From NCBI RefSeq assembly GCF_000732605.1, contig NZ_JPME01000029.1, positions 26,645 to 90,644 of the forward strand: a stretch of 64,000 nucleotides of DNA, read 5' to 3'. This document shows positions 34,099-42,228 of the stretch, in pieces (position 1 is the first letter of the stretch; each line of letters opens with the position of its first letter). The stretch is from Lacrimispora celerecrescens (GTDB lineage Bacteria; Bacillota; Clostridia; Lachnospirales; Lachnospiraceae). The notes under the pieces are model-generated. The model was given only the letters and a program-made list of their open reading frames with translations, searched no databases and was not told the DNA's origin. Both the position numbers and the translations under genes were made by a program.

Positions 34099-35613
34099 AT
34101 GGGAGAGACGAGAAAAGTGAAATTAAGATTAAGAACCCGTCTTGTTGTAGCATTTTTGATTATAACGGTAATCCCCCTGATCCTGATCTTTGCAGTGGTG
34201 GCAGGGCTTGGCAATTACCAGATGAAGGCGTTCCGCAAAGCCTATGATATAACGGAGCAGATTGATCTTCTGTCAAGCAATTCCCTGCAGTTATTTAACC
34301 GCCTGACCCGGTCGGAACAAAGGGAAATCAGCCAGATCCTACAAAGTGATCCAGGGCAGTTTCAGGATCCGGTTTATTTGGAATCACTTAATGAGAATCT
34401 GGTATCAAAGTATGCCTATATGATCGTTCGAAAGGGAGATTCCCTGATTTTTGACGGGAACAGCCATATCACCCAGGGTCTTTATGACCAGCTTCCTAAA
34501 TATGAGGAAATAGACAGCACCGTTGACGGTGCCATTTATCTGGATGGGGAAACACAGCATCTGGTAAAACAGATGGACTTTATGTATCCCGATGGGGACA
34601 GGGGGAGCGTATTCATTGTTTCCAATGTAAATGGTCTTCTTCCCGAGATCAAGGTCATGATGGCGGAGATGCTGACGGCCATCATTATGATCATCGTGTT
34701 TACCGATGCGATTCTCATGATGTGGGTATACCGGTCTGTGGTAAGTCCCCTTGGGCGGCTTCAAACCGCCACCAAGAATATACGGGATGGAAATCTGGAT
34801 TTCTCTCTTGAGGTGGAGAATGACGATGAGATCGGACAGCTTTGCCAGGATTTTGAAGAGATGAGGATCCGCTTAAAGGAATCTGCGGAAGAAAAGGTGG
34901 AGTATGATAAGGAGAACAAGGAGCTGATCAGCAATATTTCCCATGATCTAAAGACCCCCATTACAGCCATTAAGGGATATGTGGAGGGAATCATGGATGG
35001 AGTTGCTTCCTCCCCGGAAAAGCTGGACCGTTATATTCGCACCATCTACAACAAGGCCAATGACATGGATAAGCTGATTGATGAATTGACCTTTTATTCA
35101 AAAATTGACACCAATAAAATTCCCTATACCTTTTCCAAGATCAACGTAGCAGGCTATTTCAGAGACTGCGTGGATGAAGTGGGACTTGAGATGGAAGACC
35201 GCAGCATTGAGCTTGGATATTTTAATTATGTGGATGAGGATGTGATGGTCATCGCGGATGCGGAGCAGCTGCGCCGTGTCATTAATAATATTGTCAGCAA
35301 TTCTGTAAAATATATGGATAAGAGGAGTGGGATCATCAACATCCGGATTAAGGATGTGGGAGACTTTATCCAGGTGGAGATTGAGGACAACGGAAAAGGG
35401 ATTCCGGCAAAGGATCTGCCCAGTATTTTTGACCGGTTTTACCGCACGGATTCATCCAGAAATTCCTCTCAGGGCGGAAGCGGAATCGGCCTGTCCATTG
35501 TTAAAAAGATCATTGAGGATCACGGAGGCCGGATCTGGGCTACCAGTAAGGAAGGCATTGGAACGGAGATACATTTTGTTTTGAGAAAATACCAGGAGGT
35601 CATACAGGAATGA
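34099..35613 (+). CDS. Two-component sensor histidine kinase
   Basis: Up to 504 residues; a GTG at 34117 with GGGAGAG upstream is an alternative start. Two membrane segments (about 12-34 and 193-213) flank an extracellular sensor region. A HAMP domain follows, then HisKA with the phospho-acceptor His282 (NISHDLKTP) and HATPase_c with NNIVSNSVKYM, DNGKGIP and GGSGIGLSIV boxes. All catalytic boxes are intact. Its stop overlaps the response-regulator start by four bases. The sensory domain is not a family I recognise, so the stimulus is unknown. Confidence 0.93.
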   Translation: MGETRKVKLRLRTRLVVAFLIITVIPLILIFAVVAGLGNYQMKAFRKAYDITEQIDLLSSNSLQLFNRLTRSEQREISQILQSDPGQFQDPVYLESLNENLVSKYAYMIVRKGDSLIFDGNSHITQGLYDQLPKYEEIDSTVDGAIYLDGETQHLVKQMDFMYPDGDRGSVFIVSNVNGLLPEIKVMMAEMLTAIIMIIVFTDAILMMWVYRSVVSPLGRLQTATKNIRDGNLDFSLEVENDDEIGQLCQDFEEMRIRLKESAEEKVEYDKENKELISNISHDLKTPITAIKGYVEGIMDGVASSPEKLDRYIRTIYNKANDMDKLIDELTFYSKIDTNKIPYTFSKINVAGYFRDCVDEVGLEMEDRSIELGYFNYVDEDVMVIADAEQLRRVINNIVSNSVKYMDKRSGIINIRIKDVGDFIQVEIEDNGKGIPAKDLPSIFDRFYRTDSSRNSSQGGSGIGLSIVKKIIEDHGGRIWATSKEGIGTEIHFVLRKYQEVIQE

Positions 35614-36299
35614 GCAGAATTCTGATAGTAGAAGATGAAGAAAGCATTGCAGAGCTGGAGAAAGATTATCTGGAGCTGAGTGGATTTGAGGTTGAGATTG
35701 AGAATAACGGAGAAGCAGGACTTCATAAGGCTCTCCATGAGGACTTTGATCTGGTGATCCTTGATCTGATGCTGCCGGGAATGGATGGCTTTGAAATATG
35801 CAGGAAGGTCAGGGAAGTAAAAAACACCCCGATCATTATGGTTTCTGCAAAAAAAGAGGATATTGATAAAATCCGGGGCTTAGGTCTGGGAGCCGATGAT
35901 TACATCACAAAACCCTTCAGCCCAAGTGAAATGGTTGCCCGTGTAAAAGCCCATCTGGCCCGTTATGAGAGGCTGATTGGTAGCGGAGTGCCGGACAATG
36001 AGATCGTTGAGATCCGAGGCCTTAAAGTTGATAAAACAGCCAGACGGGTATGGATCAATGGAGAGGAAAAGAATTTTACCACAAAGGAATTTGACTTATT
36101 AACCTTCCTTGCCCAAAATCCAAACCATGTATTTACGAAAGAAGAATTATTTAATAAAATATGGGATATGGAATCCATCGGTGATATTGCTACCGTTACC
36201 GTCCATATCAAAAAGATCAGGGAAAAAATCGAATTTAATACGGCTAAGCCCCAGTACATCGAGACCATCTGGGGAGTCGGTTACCGGTTTAAGGTATAA
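35610..36299 (+). CDS. OmpR-family response regulator
   Basis: 229 residues. The receiver domain has the acidic pair in VEDEES, the phospho-acceptor Asp52 (VILDLMLPGMDG), a Ser switch (MVSAK) and Lys in ITKPFSP. The C-terminal winged helix shows TTKEFDLLTFLAQNPNHVF and GVGYRF. It is translationally coupled to the kinase upstream (ATGA overlap) and separated by two bases from the Cys/His-rich protein downstream. Its targets are unknown. Confidence 0.96.
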   Translation: MSRILIVEDEESIAELEKDYLELSGFEVEIENNGEAGLHKALHEDFDLVILDLMLPGMDGFEICRKVREVKNTPIIMVSAKKEDIDKIRGLGLGADDYITKPFSPSEMVARVKAHLARYERLIGSGVPDNEIVEIRGLKVDKTARRVWINGEEKNFTTKEFDLLTFLAQNPNHVFTKEELFNKIWDMESIGDIATVTVHIKKIREKIEFNTAKPQYIETIWGVGYRFKV

Positions 36300-36301
36300 A
36301 A

Positions 36302-37060
36302 ATGAAAGAAAAGTTATACGAGATACCGCTAAATGACGCCATGGATGCAGATGACGAGTGCCTGTTCTGCTTTCTCGAGAGAAAAGCGGAGCAGGAGCTT
36401 ATGGATTTTGCATTAGGTTCCTGTGCGTCCTATATGGAAAGCGATACAAGAGAAGCCACAGACCGTTCGGGGTTTTGCCGGGTCCATCAAAAGAAAATGT
36501 TTGATTACGGCAATGCTTTAGGAAACGGCTGGATCTTAAAAACCTATTATAAGAAACTGATAAGGGAAATGAAGGAGGAATTTAAGGAGTTTACTCCCGG
36601 AAAAACCTCCTTAAAAGACCGTTTTACGGGTAAGACAGGAAATGGCAATTCCGTCAGCGCCTGGATTGAAGGGAAAGAGAAGACCTGCTATATATGCGAC
36701 CGGTTTTCTGAAAGCTATGAGCGCTATGTGGCAACCTTTTTCCATCTTTATAAAAAGGATTCTGTTTTTCGGGAAAAACTTGAGAAAAGCAGAGGATTCT
36801 GCCTCCACCACTTTGCTGACTTATGCAGTGGAGCAGATAAATATTTAAGTGACAAGGAGCGGAAGGAATTTTATCCTGTCATTTTTCAGATCATGGAGCA
36901 AAATATGGAGCGGGTATCCGGTGATATCGACTGGTTCATTGAGAAATTTGATTATTTAAACAAAGATGCGGATTGGAAGCAGTCAAAGGATGCCGTCCAG
37001 CGTGGGATGCAAAAGCTGCGGGGCGGATACCCGGCAGATCCTGCCTATAAACAGCGGTAA
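36302..37060 (+). CDS. DUF6062-type Cys/His-rich protein with a duplicated metal-binding-like motif
   Basis: 252 residues, soluble, no signal peptide or membrane segment. Two copies of a C-x2-C ... F-C-x2-H module are visible: Cys20, Cys23, Cys60, His63 and Cys130, Cys133, Cys168, His171. The distance between the two Cys parts is nearly equal in both copies (40 and 38 residues from first to third ligand), so the protein looks like an internal duplication that could bind two Zn or a redox centre. It is the third gene of the two-component operon, starting two bases after the regulator stop with a weak binding site, so translation is probably coupled. The family name is from memory. Function unknown. 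Confidence 0.75.
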   Translation: MKEKLYEIPLNDAMDADDECLFCFLERKAEQELMDFALGSCASYMESDTREATDRSGFCRVHQKKMFDYGNALGNGWILKTYYKKLIREMKEEFKEFTPGKTSLKDRFTGKTGNGNSVSAWIEGKEKTCYICDRFSESYERYVATFFHLYKKDSVFREKLEKSRGFCLHHFADLCSGADKYLSDKERKEFYPVIFQIMEQNMERVSGDIDWFIEKFDYLNKDADWKQSKDAVQRGMQKLRGGYPADPAYKQR

Positions 37061-37063
37061 GCT

Positions 37064-37909
37064 TTACCGGCTAAGGCGCTTAAACTGTCCGGGCGTATAA
37101 CCTGTGGTCTGGCGGAAGGTGCGAATAAAGTTGGAGTAATCGTGAAAACCTGATAAATGGCAGGTTTCTAAAACCGTATGTCCCTGGGAAAGCAGCTCCT
37201 TTGCCAGAGCCACCCGTTTCACCACGATATACTGAAAGATGCTGCTTTCTGTCTCGGATTTAAACAAATGACTGATATAATATTTATCAAGGGAAAGAGC
37301 CTGGGAGATGGAATCCAGGGTCATGGGCGTTGTTAAGTTTTTGTCAATATAACTCATAATTGCCTGGGCCCTGTGTGGTTTCGGGGCGGTCCTTAAAGGA
37401 CTTGTCTTTTGCCAGGCACTGTTAATAAGAATAAGGATCTGGATCAATGTGGTCATTGCCGTTAAGTCGCTGCCGTAGGTGCAGCGATTTTTTATTGTCT
37501 CATGAAGACACTGAGCCATGGAAACCAGGCGCCCGTATTCTTCGTTTGAAAGCAGGACCAGGTTGCCTGTGGCAGGCTCCCGGTGGAAACATTCTAACAG
37601 GTTGGTGTCAGGAGTACAATAAGGCCGGATAAAGGCAGGATTTACGTGAATGACAAGGCGGGTAAATGCTTCGCTTGTGGTGTTAATGGCCTTATGGATC
37701 TCCCGGTTGGAAAACAGGATTAAGTTTCCAGGGTTCATATCATAGCACGCATTTTCCACAAAATACTGGATATGGCCGTCCATGAGCAGATAGATTTCAT
37801 GGCTGTTGTGCATGTGAAAATCCACATTTCCGGCGATCTGGCTGGTGGTAAAATCACAGCTGAAAGGCTCGGAAAATTCACTGTAATGATAAAGGCTCTC
37901 CTTTTTCAT
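37064..37909 (-). CDS. AraC-family transcriptional regulator of the Gfo/Idh operon
   Basis: 281 residues, starting after CAGGAGGAAG. The N-terminal cupin-like domain has DFHMHNSHEIYLLMDG and PGNLILFSNREIH. The C-terminal AraC domain is complete (ISQALSLDKYYISHLFK, FRQTTGYTPGQFK). It is divergent from the operon starting at 38032, with AraC-style direct repeats between, and almost abuts the convergent DUF6062 gene (three bases apart, no terminator visible). Confidence 0.9.
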   Translation of the reverse strand: MKKESLYHYSEFSEPFSCDFTTSQIAGNVDFHMHNSHEIYLLMDGHIQYFVENACYDMNPGNLILFSNREIHKAINTTSEAFTRLVIHVNPAFIRPYCTPDTNLLECFHREPATGNLVLLSNEEYGRLVSMAQCLHETIKNRCTYGSDLTAMTTLIQILILINSAWQKTSPLRTAPKPHRAQAIMSYIDKNLTTPMTLDSISQALSLDKYYISHLFKSETESSIFQYIVVKRVALAKELLSQGHTVLETCHLSGFHDYSNFIRTFRQTTGYTPGQFKRLSR

Positions 37910-37925
37910 GGCTTCCTCCTGAAAT

Positions 37926-37989
37926 AGACAATATATGCATACTTCTAGTCAATATACGCAAACAAATTGCGTTAAAAACAGTATATAAT
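37926..37989 (+). promoter_or_regulatory. AraC direct repeat and promoter of the 38032 operon
   Basis: Two 17-base repeats, AGACAATATATGCATAC (37926-37942) and AGTCAATATACGCAAAC (37947-37963), match at 14 positions and are offset by exactly 21 bp. The second overlaps the -35 region of a promoter with -10 TATAAT (37984-37989). This is classic placement for an AraC activator. Confidence 0.7.
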
Positions 37990-38031
37990 AAATCTATCAT
38001 AGAAAGAGGAAAAAGAAAAGAGGAGGTAATC

Positions 38032-39051
38032 ATGGTTCGGGTTGGGATAATCGGCTGCGGAAACATCGGGGGAGTTCACGCCATGGTACTGAATGAAATA
38101 AAACAGGCCAGACTCTGTGCTTTTGCGGATATCCGCTTGAAACGGGCAGAGGAATATTCGGTCCGATTTACGGACGGAACGGCTAAGGCTTATGATTCTA
38201 TGGAGGATATGCTTGAGAAGGAAGCGCTTGACGTGGTACATATCTGCACTCCCCACTACTGCCATGTGCCCATGACAGCAAAGGCCTTAAAGAAAGGGCT
38301 TCATGTATTCATGGAGAAGCCGCCGGCCATAAGCAGAGAGCAATTCGATGAGCTTTTGAAAGTTTCCGACCGGAGTACGGGCAGGTTAGGCATCTGTTTT
38401 CAGAACCGGTATAATGAAACAACAAGAAAGGTAAATGAGCTTTTGGCCCAGGGGACCCTCGGGAAGATAAAAGGCGGAAGGGCCTTTGTTACCTGGCACA
38501 GGGATGCTCCCTATTATACAGAGAGCGGCTGGAGAGGAAAGCTTGAGACAGAGGGCGGAGGGGCGTTGATCAACCAATCCATTCATGCCCTGGATCTGCT
38601 TCTTTCCTGGCTTGGAAAACCAGTGAGAACAGAGGCGTCCATGAGCAATCATCATCTGAAAGGGATCGTAGAGGTAGAGGACACCCTGGAAGCCTATATG
38701 ACATTTTCAGAAGGAATGGATCCGGTAAGCGCCAGCTTTTATGCCACTACGGCTTATGCTATGGATGCACCGGTTTTCTTAGAGCTTGCCTGTGAAAAAG
38801 GATTTGTCCGCCTGGAAGGAAACTCTGTTTGGTATCAGACGGAAGGTCAGGAGGAGCCAGTGGTATGGCAGGCGAAAAAGTCTTCTCTGCTGGGAAAGTC
38901 CTATTGGGGCAGCGGACACGAAGCCTGTATCAGAGATTTTTATGATTGTTTAGAAACCGGGAAGGCCTATTTCAATGACCTTACCTCGGTTCAGAATACA
39001 TTTTACACCATGATGGATATTTACGATTCAGCAAGAAATGAGGGGAGATAG
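38032..39051 (+). CDS. Gfo/Idh/MocA-family oxidoreductase
   Basis: 339 residues. The Rossmann fold begins VGIIGCGNIGGVH, and the EKP motif is FMEKPPAIS (Lys as the usual catalytic residue). GGGALINQSIHALDLL holds the conserved substrate-site His. It starts after AGAGGAGGT and is the first gene of the AraC-controlled operon, three bases before a second Gfo/Idh gene. The two share fold and motifs but are not close copies. Members of this family oxidise C3 hydroxyls of glycosides or C2 of cyclitols; the substrate here is unknown. Confidence 0.9.
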   Translation: MVRVGIIGCGNIGGVHAMVLNEIKQARLCAFADIRLKRAEEYSVRFTDGTAKAYDSMEDMLEKEALDVVHICTPHYCHVPMTAKALKKGLHVFMEKPPAISREQFDELLKVSDRSTGRLGICFQNRYNETTRKVNELLAQGTLGKIKGGRAFVTWHRDAPYYTESGWRGKLETEGGGALINQSIHALDLLLSWLGKPVRTEASMSNHHLKGIVEVEDTLEAYMTFSEGMDPVSASFYATTAYAMDAPVFLELACEKGFVRLEGNSVWYQTEGQEEPVVWQAKKSSLLGKSYWGSGHEACIRDFYDCLETGKAYFNDLTSVQNTFYTMMDIYDSARNEGR

Positions 39052-39054
39052 GAC

Positions 39055-40209
39055 ATGGATAAGGTAAGACTTGGTATTATTGGAATTGGAAACATGGGCA
39101 GCGGCCACTTAAAGAACATTCTGGAGGGAAAGGTCCCGGAGATGGAAGTGACTGCAGTGGCGGACCGTCAGGAAAGCAGAAGGACCTGGGCAAAGGAGAA
39201 TCTGCCGGAGGCGGTAGTTATTTTTGAGGAAGGAACGGATTTAATCGCAGCAGGCGTATGTGACGGAGTCTTAATTGCAGTTCCTCATTACCAGCATCCC
39301 GAACTGACCATTGATGCCATGAACCACGGGCTTCATGTCATGTGTGAAAAACCCGCTGGAGTTTACACCAAGCAGGTACGGGAAATGAACGACGCGGCTA
39401 AAAAGTGCGACAGGGTCTTTGGCATGATGTTCAACCAGAGGACCAACTGCATTTACCGGAAAATGCATGAACTTGTAACAAGCGGTGAACTAGGAGCCAT
39501 CAAGCGGGTCAACTGGATCGTAACGGACTGGTACCGCACCCAGTCCTATTATGACTCAGGGAGCTGGAGAGCTACCTGGGATGGAGAAGGCGGTGGCGTA
39601 CTGTTAAATCAGTGTCCTCACAACATGGATTTAATCCAGTGGATCTGTGGAATGCCAAGTAAGGTGCAGGCATTCTGCCATAACGGGAAATGGCATGATA
39701 TTGAAGTGGAAGATGATGTAACGGCTTATTTGGAGTACCCAAACGGGGCTACGGGAGTTTTTGTTACCACAACCGCAGATGCTCCTGGGACAAACCGGTT
39801 TGAGATCACTTTGGAGATGGGGAAGCTGGTCTGTGAAAATGGCAAGCTCATGCTTCATAAGCTGTCTGAAAACGAGCGTGCCTTCTGCAAAACGGCAAAG
39901 GGCGGATTTGATACTCCGGAATGTACGGTGACAGAGGTTGAAACGGACGGAGAGAATGAACAGCATGTTGGAGTTTTAAAGGCATTTGCAGGCAGGATCC
40001 TTAATGGTACACCCCTTGTTGCAGAAGGTTTGGAAGGAATTAATGGTCTGACCTTATCGAATGCCATGCATTTATCCAGCTGGTTAAAGCGGGAAGTGGA
40101 GATCCCCTTTGATGAAGATTTATTCTTAGAAGAGCTTAATAAGCGCCGCAGAGAATCCAGAAAAAAAGAAGGGTCCGGCGTGGTATTTGACACAGAAGGA
40201 AGCTATTAA
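39055..40209 (+). CDS. Gfo/Idh/MocA-family oxidoreductase
   Basis: 384 residues. The Rossmann motif is LGIIGIGNMGSGH, the catalytic motif CEKPAGVYT, and GGGVLLNQCPHNMDLIQW is the substrate-domain block with the conserved His. It starts three bases after the previous gene, whose end supplies GAGGGGAGAT as binding site, so translation is coupled. A pair of Gfo/Idh enzymes beside a TIM-barrel isomerase resembles 3-keto-glycoside or sugar-epimerisation cassettes such as E. coli ycjS/ycjR. It may oxidise or re-reduce a sugar hydroxyl. Confidence 0.9.
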   Translation: MDKVRLGIIGIGNMGSGHLKNILEGKVPEMEVTAVADRQESRRTWAKENLPEAVVIFEEGTDLIAAGVCDGVLIAVPHYQHPELTIDAMNHGLHVMCEKPAGVYTKQVREMNDAAKKCDRVFGMMFNQRTNCIYRKMHELVTSGELGAIKRVNWIVTDWYRTQSYYDSGSWRATWDGEGGGVLLNQCPHNMDLIQWICGMPSKVQAFCHNGKWHDIEVEDDVTAYLEYPNGATGVFVTTTADAPGTNRFEITLEMGKLVCENGKLMLHKLSENERAFCKTAKGGFDTPECTVTEVETDGENEQHVGVLKAFAGRILNGTPLVAEGLEGINGLTLSNAMHLSSWLKREVEIPFDEDLFLEELNKRRRESRKKEGSGVVFDTEGSY

Positions 40210-40280
40210 GAAATACAGGTATCCCATTATGCCCAAAGGACATGGGCAATAAAGAGGAAATTAAAAAAGGAGAAACGATT

Positions 40281-41129
40281 ATGTGGGATGGAATTCTATT
40301 ATCTGGTTTTGCAGATGAAATCGATATGGACTTAGGAAAGCAGATAGAAGTATTAAAGAAGCTGGGTATTCATCATGTAGAAATGCGGGGTGTAAACGGC
40401 AAGGGCATGGTTGAATACTCTATCAATGAAGCAAAGGAAATCAAAAAGCAGCTTGATGAGGCGGGCATCCGTTTATCTTCTGTTGGTTCTCCCATTGGAA
40501 AAATAAAAATCACCGATGATTTTGCCCCTCACATGGAGCTTTACAAGCATACCGTGGAAATCGCTCATTTGATGGATGTCCCATACATCCGTATGTTCAG
40601 CTTCTTCATGCCTGAGAATGAAAGCTATGCTCCTTACCGGGGAAAGGTCATGGATCAGCTGGGACAGTTTGTAGATTATGCTAAGGCCAGCCAGGCCATA
40701 CTTCTTCATGAGAATGAAAAGGATATCTACGGAGATGTTGCAGACCGCTGTCTGGAAATTATGAAGGAATTCTATGGGGATCATTTTAAGGCAGTCTTTG
40801 ACTTTGCAAATTTTGTTCAGTGCAAACAGAATACTCTGGAAGCTTATGAGATGTTAAAGTCCTACATCGCCTATATTCATGTAAAGGATGCCCTGTGGTC
40901 TGATGCCAGTGTGGTTCCGGCAGGCATGGGAGACGGACATGTGGAAGAAATCTTAAAGACTCTGAAAGCCGGAGGATATCAGGGATTTTTATCTTTAGAG
41001 CCTCATTTAAGTGATTTTGCCGGATTTGATGCCCTGGAGCAGAATGCTTCCCAGAAGAAAAAGATGAGCGGAGAAGAAGCATTTACTTTAGCATACGAAT
41101 CCCTTAAAAAGATATTGGAAAAAATCTAA
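40281..41129 (+). CDS. Sugar phosphate isomerase/epimerase-like TIM-barrel protein
   Basis: 282 residues from the ATG after AAAAAAGGAG (MWDGILLSG); the ATG at 40242 lacks a site. The xylose-isomerase-like barrel has possible metal ligands in LLHENEKD (Glu), KAVFDFANF (Asp), YIHVKDA (His) and LSLEPHL (Glu). The last strand pattern matches the YcjR/IolE-like group. It follows two Gfo/Idh genes in one operon and probably acts on their product, by epimerisation or beta-elimination. A hairpin follows but has no T-run. Confidence 0.82.
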   Translation: MWDGILLSGFADEIDMDLGKQIEVLKKLGIHHVEMRGVNGKGMVEYSINEAKEIKKQLDEAGIRLSSVGSPIGKIKITDDFAPHMELYKHTVEIAHLMDVPYIRMFSFFMPENESYAPYRGKVMDQLGQFVDYAKASQAILLHENEKDIYGDVADRCLEIMKEFYGDHFKAVFDFANFVQCKQNTLEAYEMLKSYIAYIHVKDALWSDASVVPAGMGDGHVEEILKTLKAGGYQGFLSLEPHLSDFAGFDALEQNASQKKKMSGEEAFTLAYESLKKILEKI

Positions 41130-41142
41130 GCATAATATTCAA

Positions 41143-41180
41143 CCAGGGCGTGTCTTAAACGAAATGTTAAACACGCCCCG
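41143..41180 (+). other. Stem-loop after the TIM-barrel gene
   Basis: AGGGCGTGT...ACACGCCCC forms a strong stem, but no U-tract follows, so it is an uncertain terminator. The 350-base gap 41130-41481 also holds the decayed response-regulator fragment. Confidence 0.5.
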
Positions 41181-41268
41181 GACCAGTACATAGAGATGTT
41201 GATGAGTCGCGATAATCTTTTCCAGGTTACTTCTATTTGCAGAGCATCGAACTGCCGGTATTGATATC

Positions 41269-41460
41269 GTGGAATATAAGGAAGGTGTGGCATGGCTTAT
41301 CAGATATTTGGGCTTTTTTGTTGTGGGCCAATTATCAGGGGCAAAGGCAGCGCTTGAGTTTATAAAATCAAATCCTGTTGATATGATTGTAAGCGATATA
41401 ATTTCCAGTATCCCTGGACATGAAACACGTATCGAATTTTTTGTTCAGATAAATGAATAA
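41269..41460 (+). pseudogene. Remnant of a response-regulator receiver domain
   Basis: A GTG-started frame of 63 codons resembles the first half of an AraC-type (YesN-like) response regulator: KEGVAWLIRYLGFFVVG, then AALEFIKSNPVDMIVSDI, where the last Asp matches the phospho-acceptor position. The family pattern breaks down right after (ISSIPGHE in place of MPGMDG) and the frame ends without an output domain. No binding site precedes it. I read it as decayed; only the receiver fragment is recognisable. Confidence 0.5.
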
Positions 41461-41481
41461 TTTATCTAAAGGAGAAGAGAA

Positions 41482-42120
41482 ATGAAAGAATACTTTAAAC
41501 ACGGTACCAAAGTACTTTTTTATGGGGACAGCATTACCGATGCATCACGGGATAGGGAAAATCCCCTTCATATGGGATATGGTTATGCAAATAAGATTGC
41601 GGACATTTACACCGCTTTATACCCAAACAGCGGCGTTCAGTTTTATAACAGGGGCATTGGAGGAAACAGGCTGTCGGATCTGCTTGATCGTTATCATGAA
41701 GATGTATGCCCGGTAAAACCGGACTTTGTTTCAGTCCTTGTAGGGATCAATGACACCTGGCGAAGATATGATCGTGGGCTTATCGTTACAGAAGCTGATT
41801 TTGAGAAACAATACCGGGATTTACTGGGGCGTATCCGTTTGGATTTCCTTCAATCCCCTATCATGGTGATTGAACCGTTTCTTTTACCCACAGACCCGGA
41901 AAAAACAGTTTATTGGGAAGATCTCACCCCTAAGATTGAAATCGTAAAGAGTCTTGCAAAAGAAATGGCTGACTTTTATCTTCCTTCCGGACAACTGTTT
42001 GATGAGGCGATGAAGGATGGATACTCTCCTTTCCAGCTTTCAGAAGATGGAGTACACCCTACAAATACAGGACATGCGTATCTTGCAGTTAAGTGGCTTC
42101 AAATGGTTGGTGTATTGTAA
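41482..42120 (+). CDS. SGNH/GDSL-type hydrolase (esterase/deacetylase)
   Basis: A 212-residue cytoplasmic SGNH hydrolase. Block I is FYGDSITDA (nucleophile Ser), block II has the conserved Gly in NRGIGGNRL, block III is VGINDTW (Asn) and block V is EDGVHPTNTGH (catalytic Asp and His). All four are intact. No signal peptide is present, so it probably removes acyl groups from an imported sugar. It starts after AAAGGAGAAG and ends at a bidirectional terminator. It may belong to the upstream Gfo/Idh operon, acting on an acetylated substrate. Confidence 0.88.
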   Translation: MKEYFKHGTKVLFYGDSITDASRDRENPLHMGYGYANKIADIYTALYPNSGVQFYNRGIGGNRLSDLLDRYHEDVCPVKPDFVSVLVGINDTWRRYDRGLIVTEADFEKQYRDLLGRIRLDFLQSPIMVIEPFLLPTDPEKTVYWEDLTPKIEIVKSLAKEMADFYLPSGQLFDEAMKDGYSPFQLSEDGVHPTNTGHAYLAVKWLQMVGVL

Positions 42121-42153
42121 ACTGCGGACATAACAAAATTAAATAGAGCACTA

Positions 42154-42203
42154 AAAAAGCGTAACCATGAGTTTGGTAAAAAAGGACTCTTGGATACGCT
42201 TTT
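42154..42203. terminator. Bidirectional terminator between the SGNH gene and iolR
   Basis: AAAAAGCGTAACCATGAGT pairs with ACTCTTGGATACGCTTTT, with A and T tracts at both ends. It serves the convergent hydrolase and iolR genes. Confidence 0.8.
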
Positions 42204-42228
42204 CTAATAGGAAGAAGAAAACTACGGT

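Noticed and set aside
41130..41481. Mobile-element scar in the gap before the SGNH gene
   Set aside because: No transposase fragment or flanking repeats; only a receiver-domain remnant and one stem-loop are visible.
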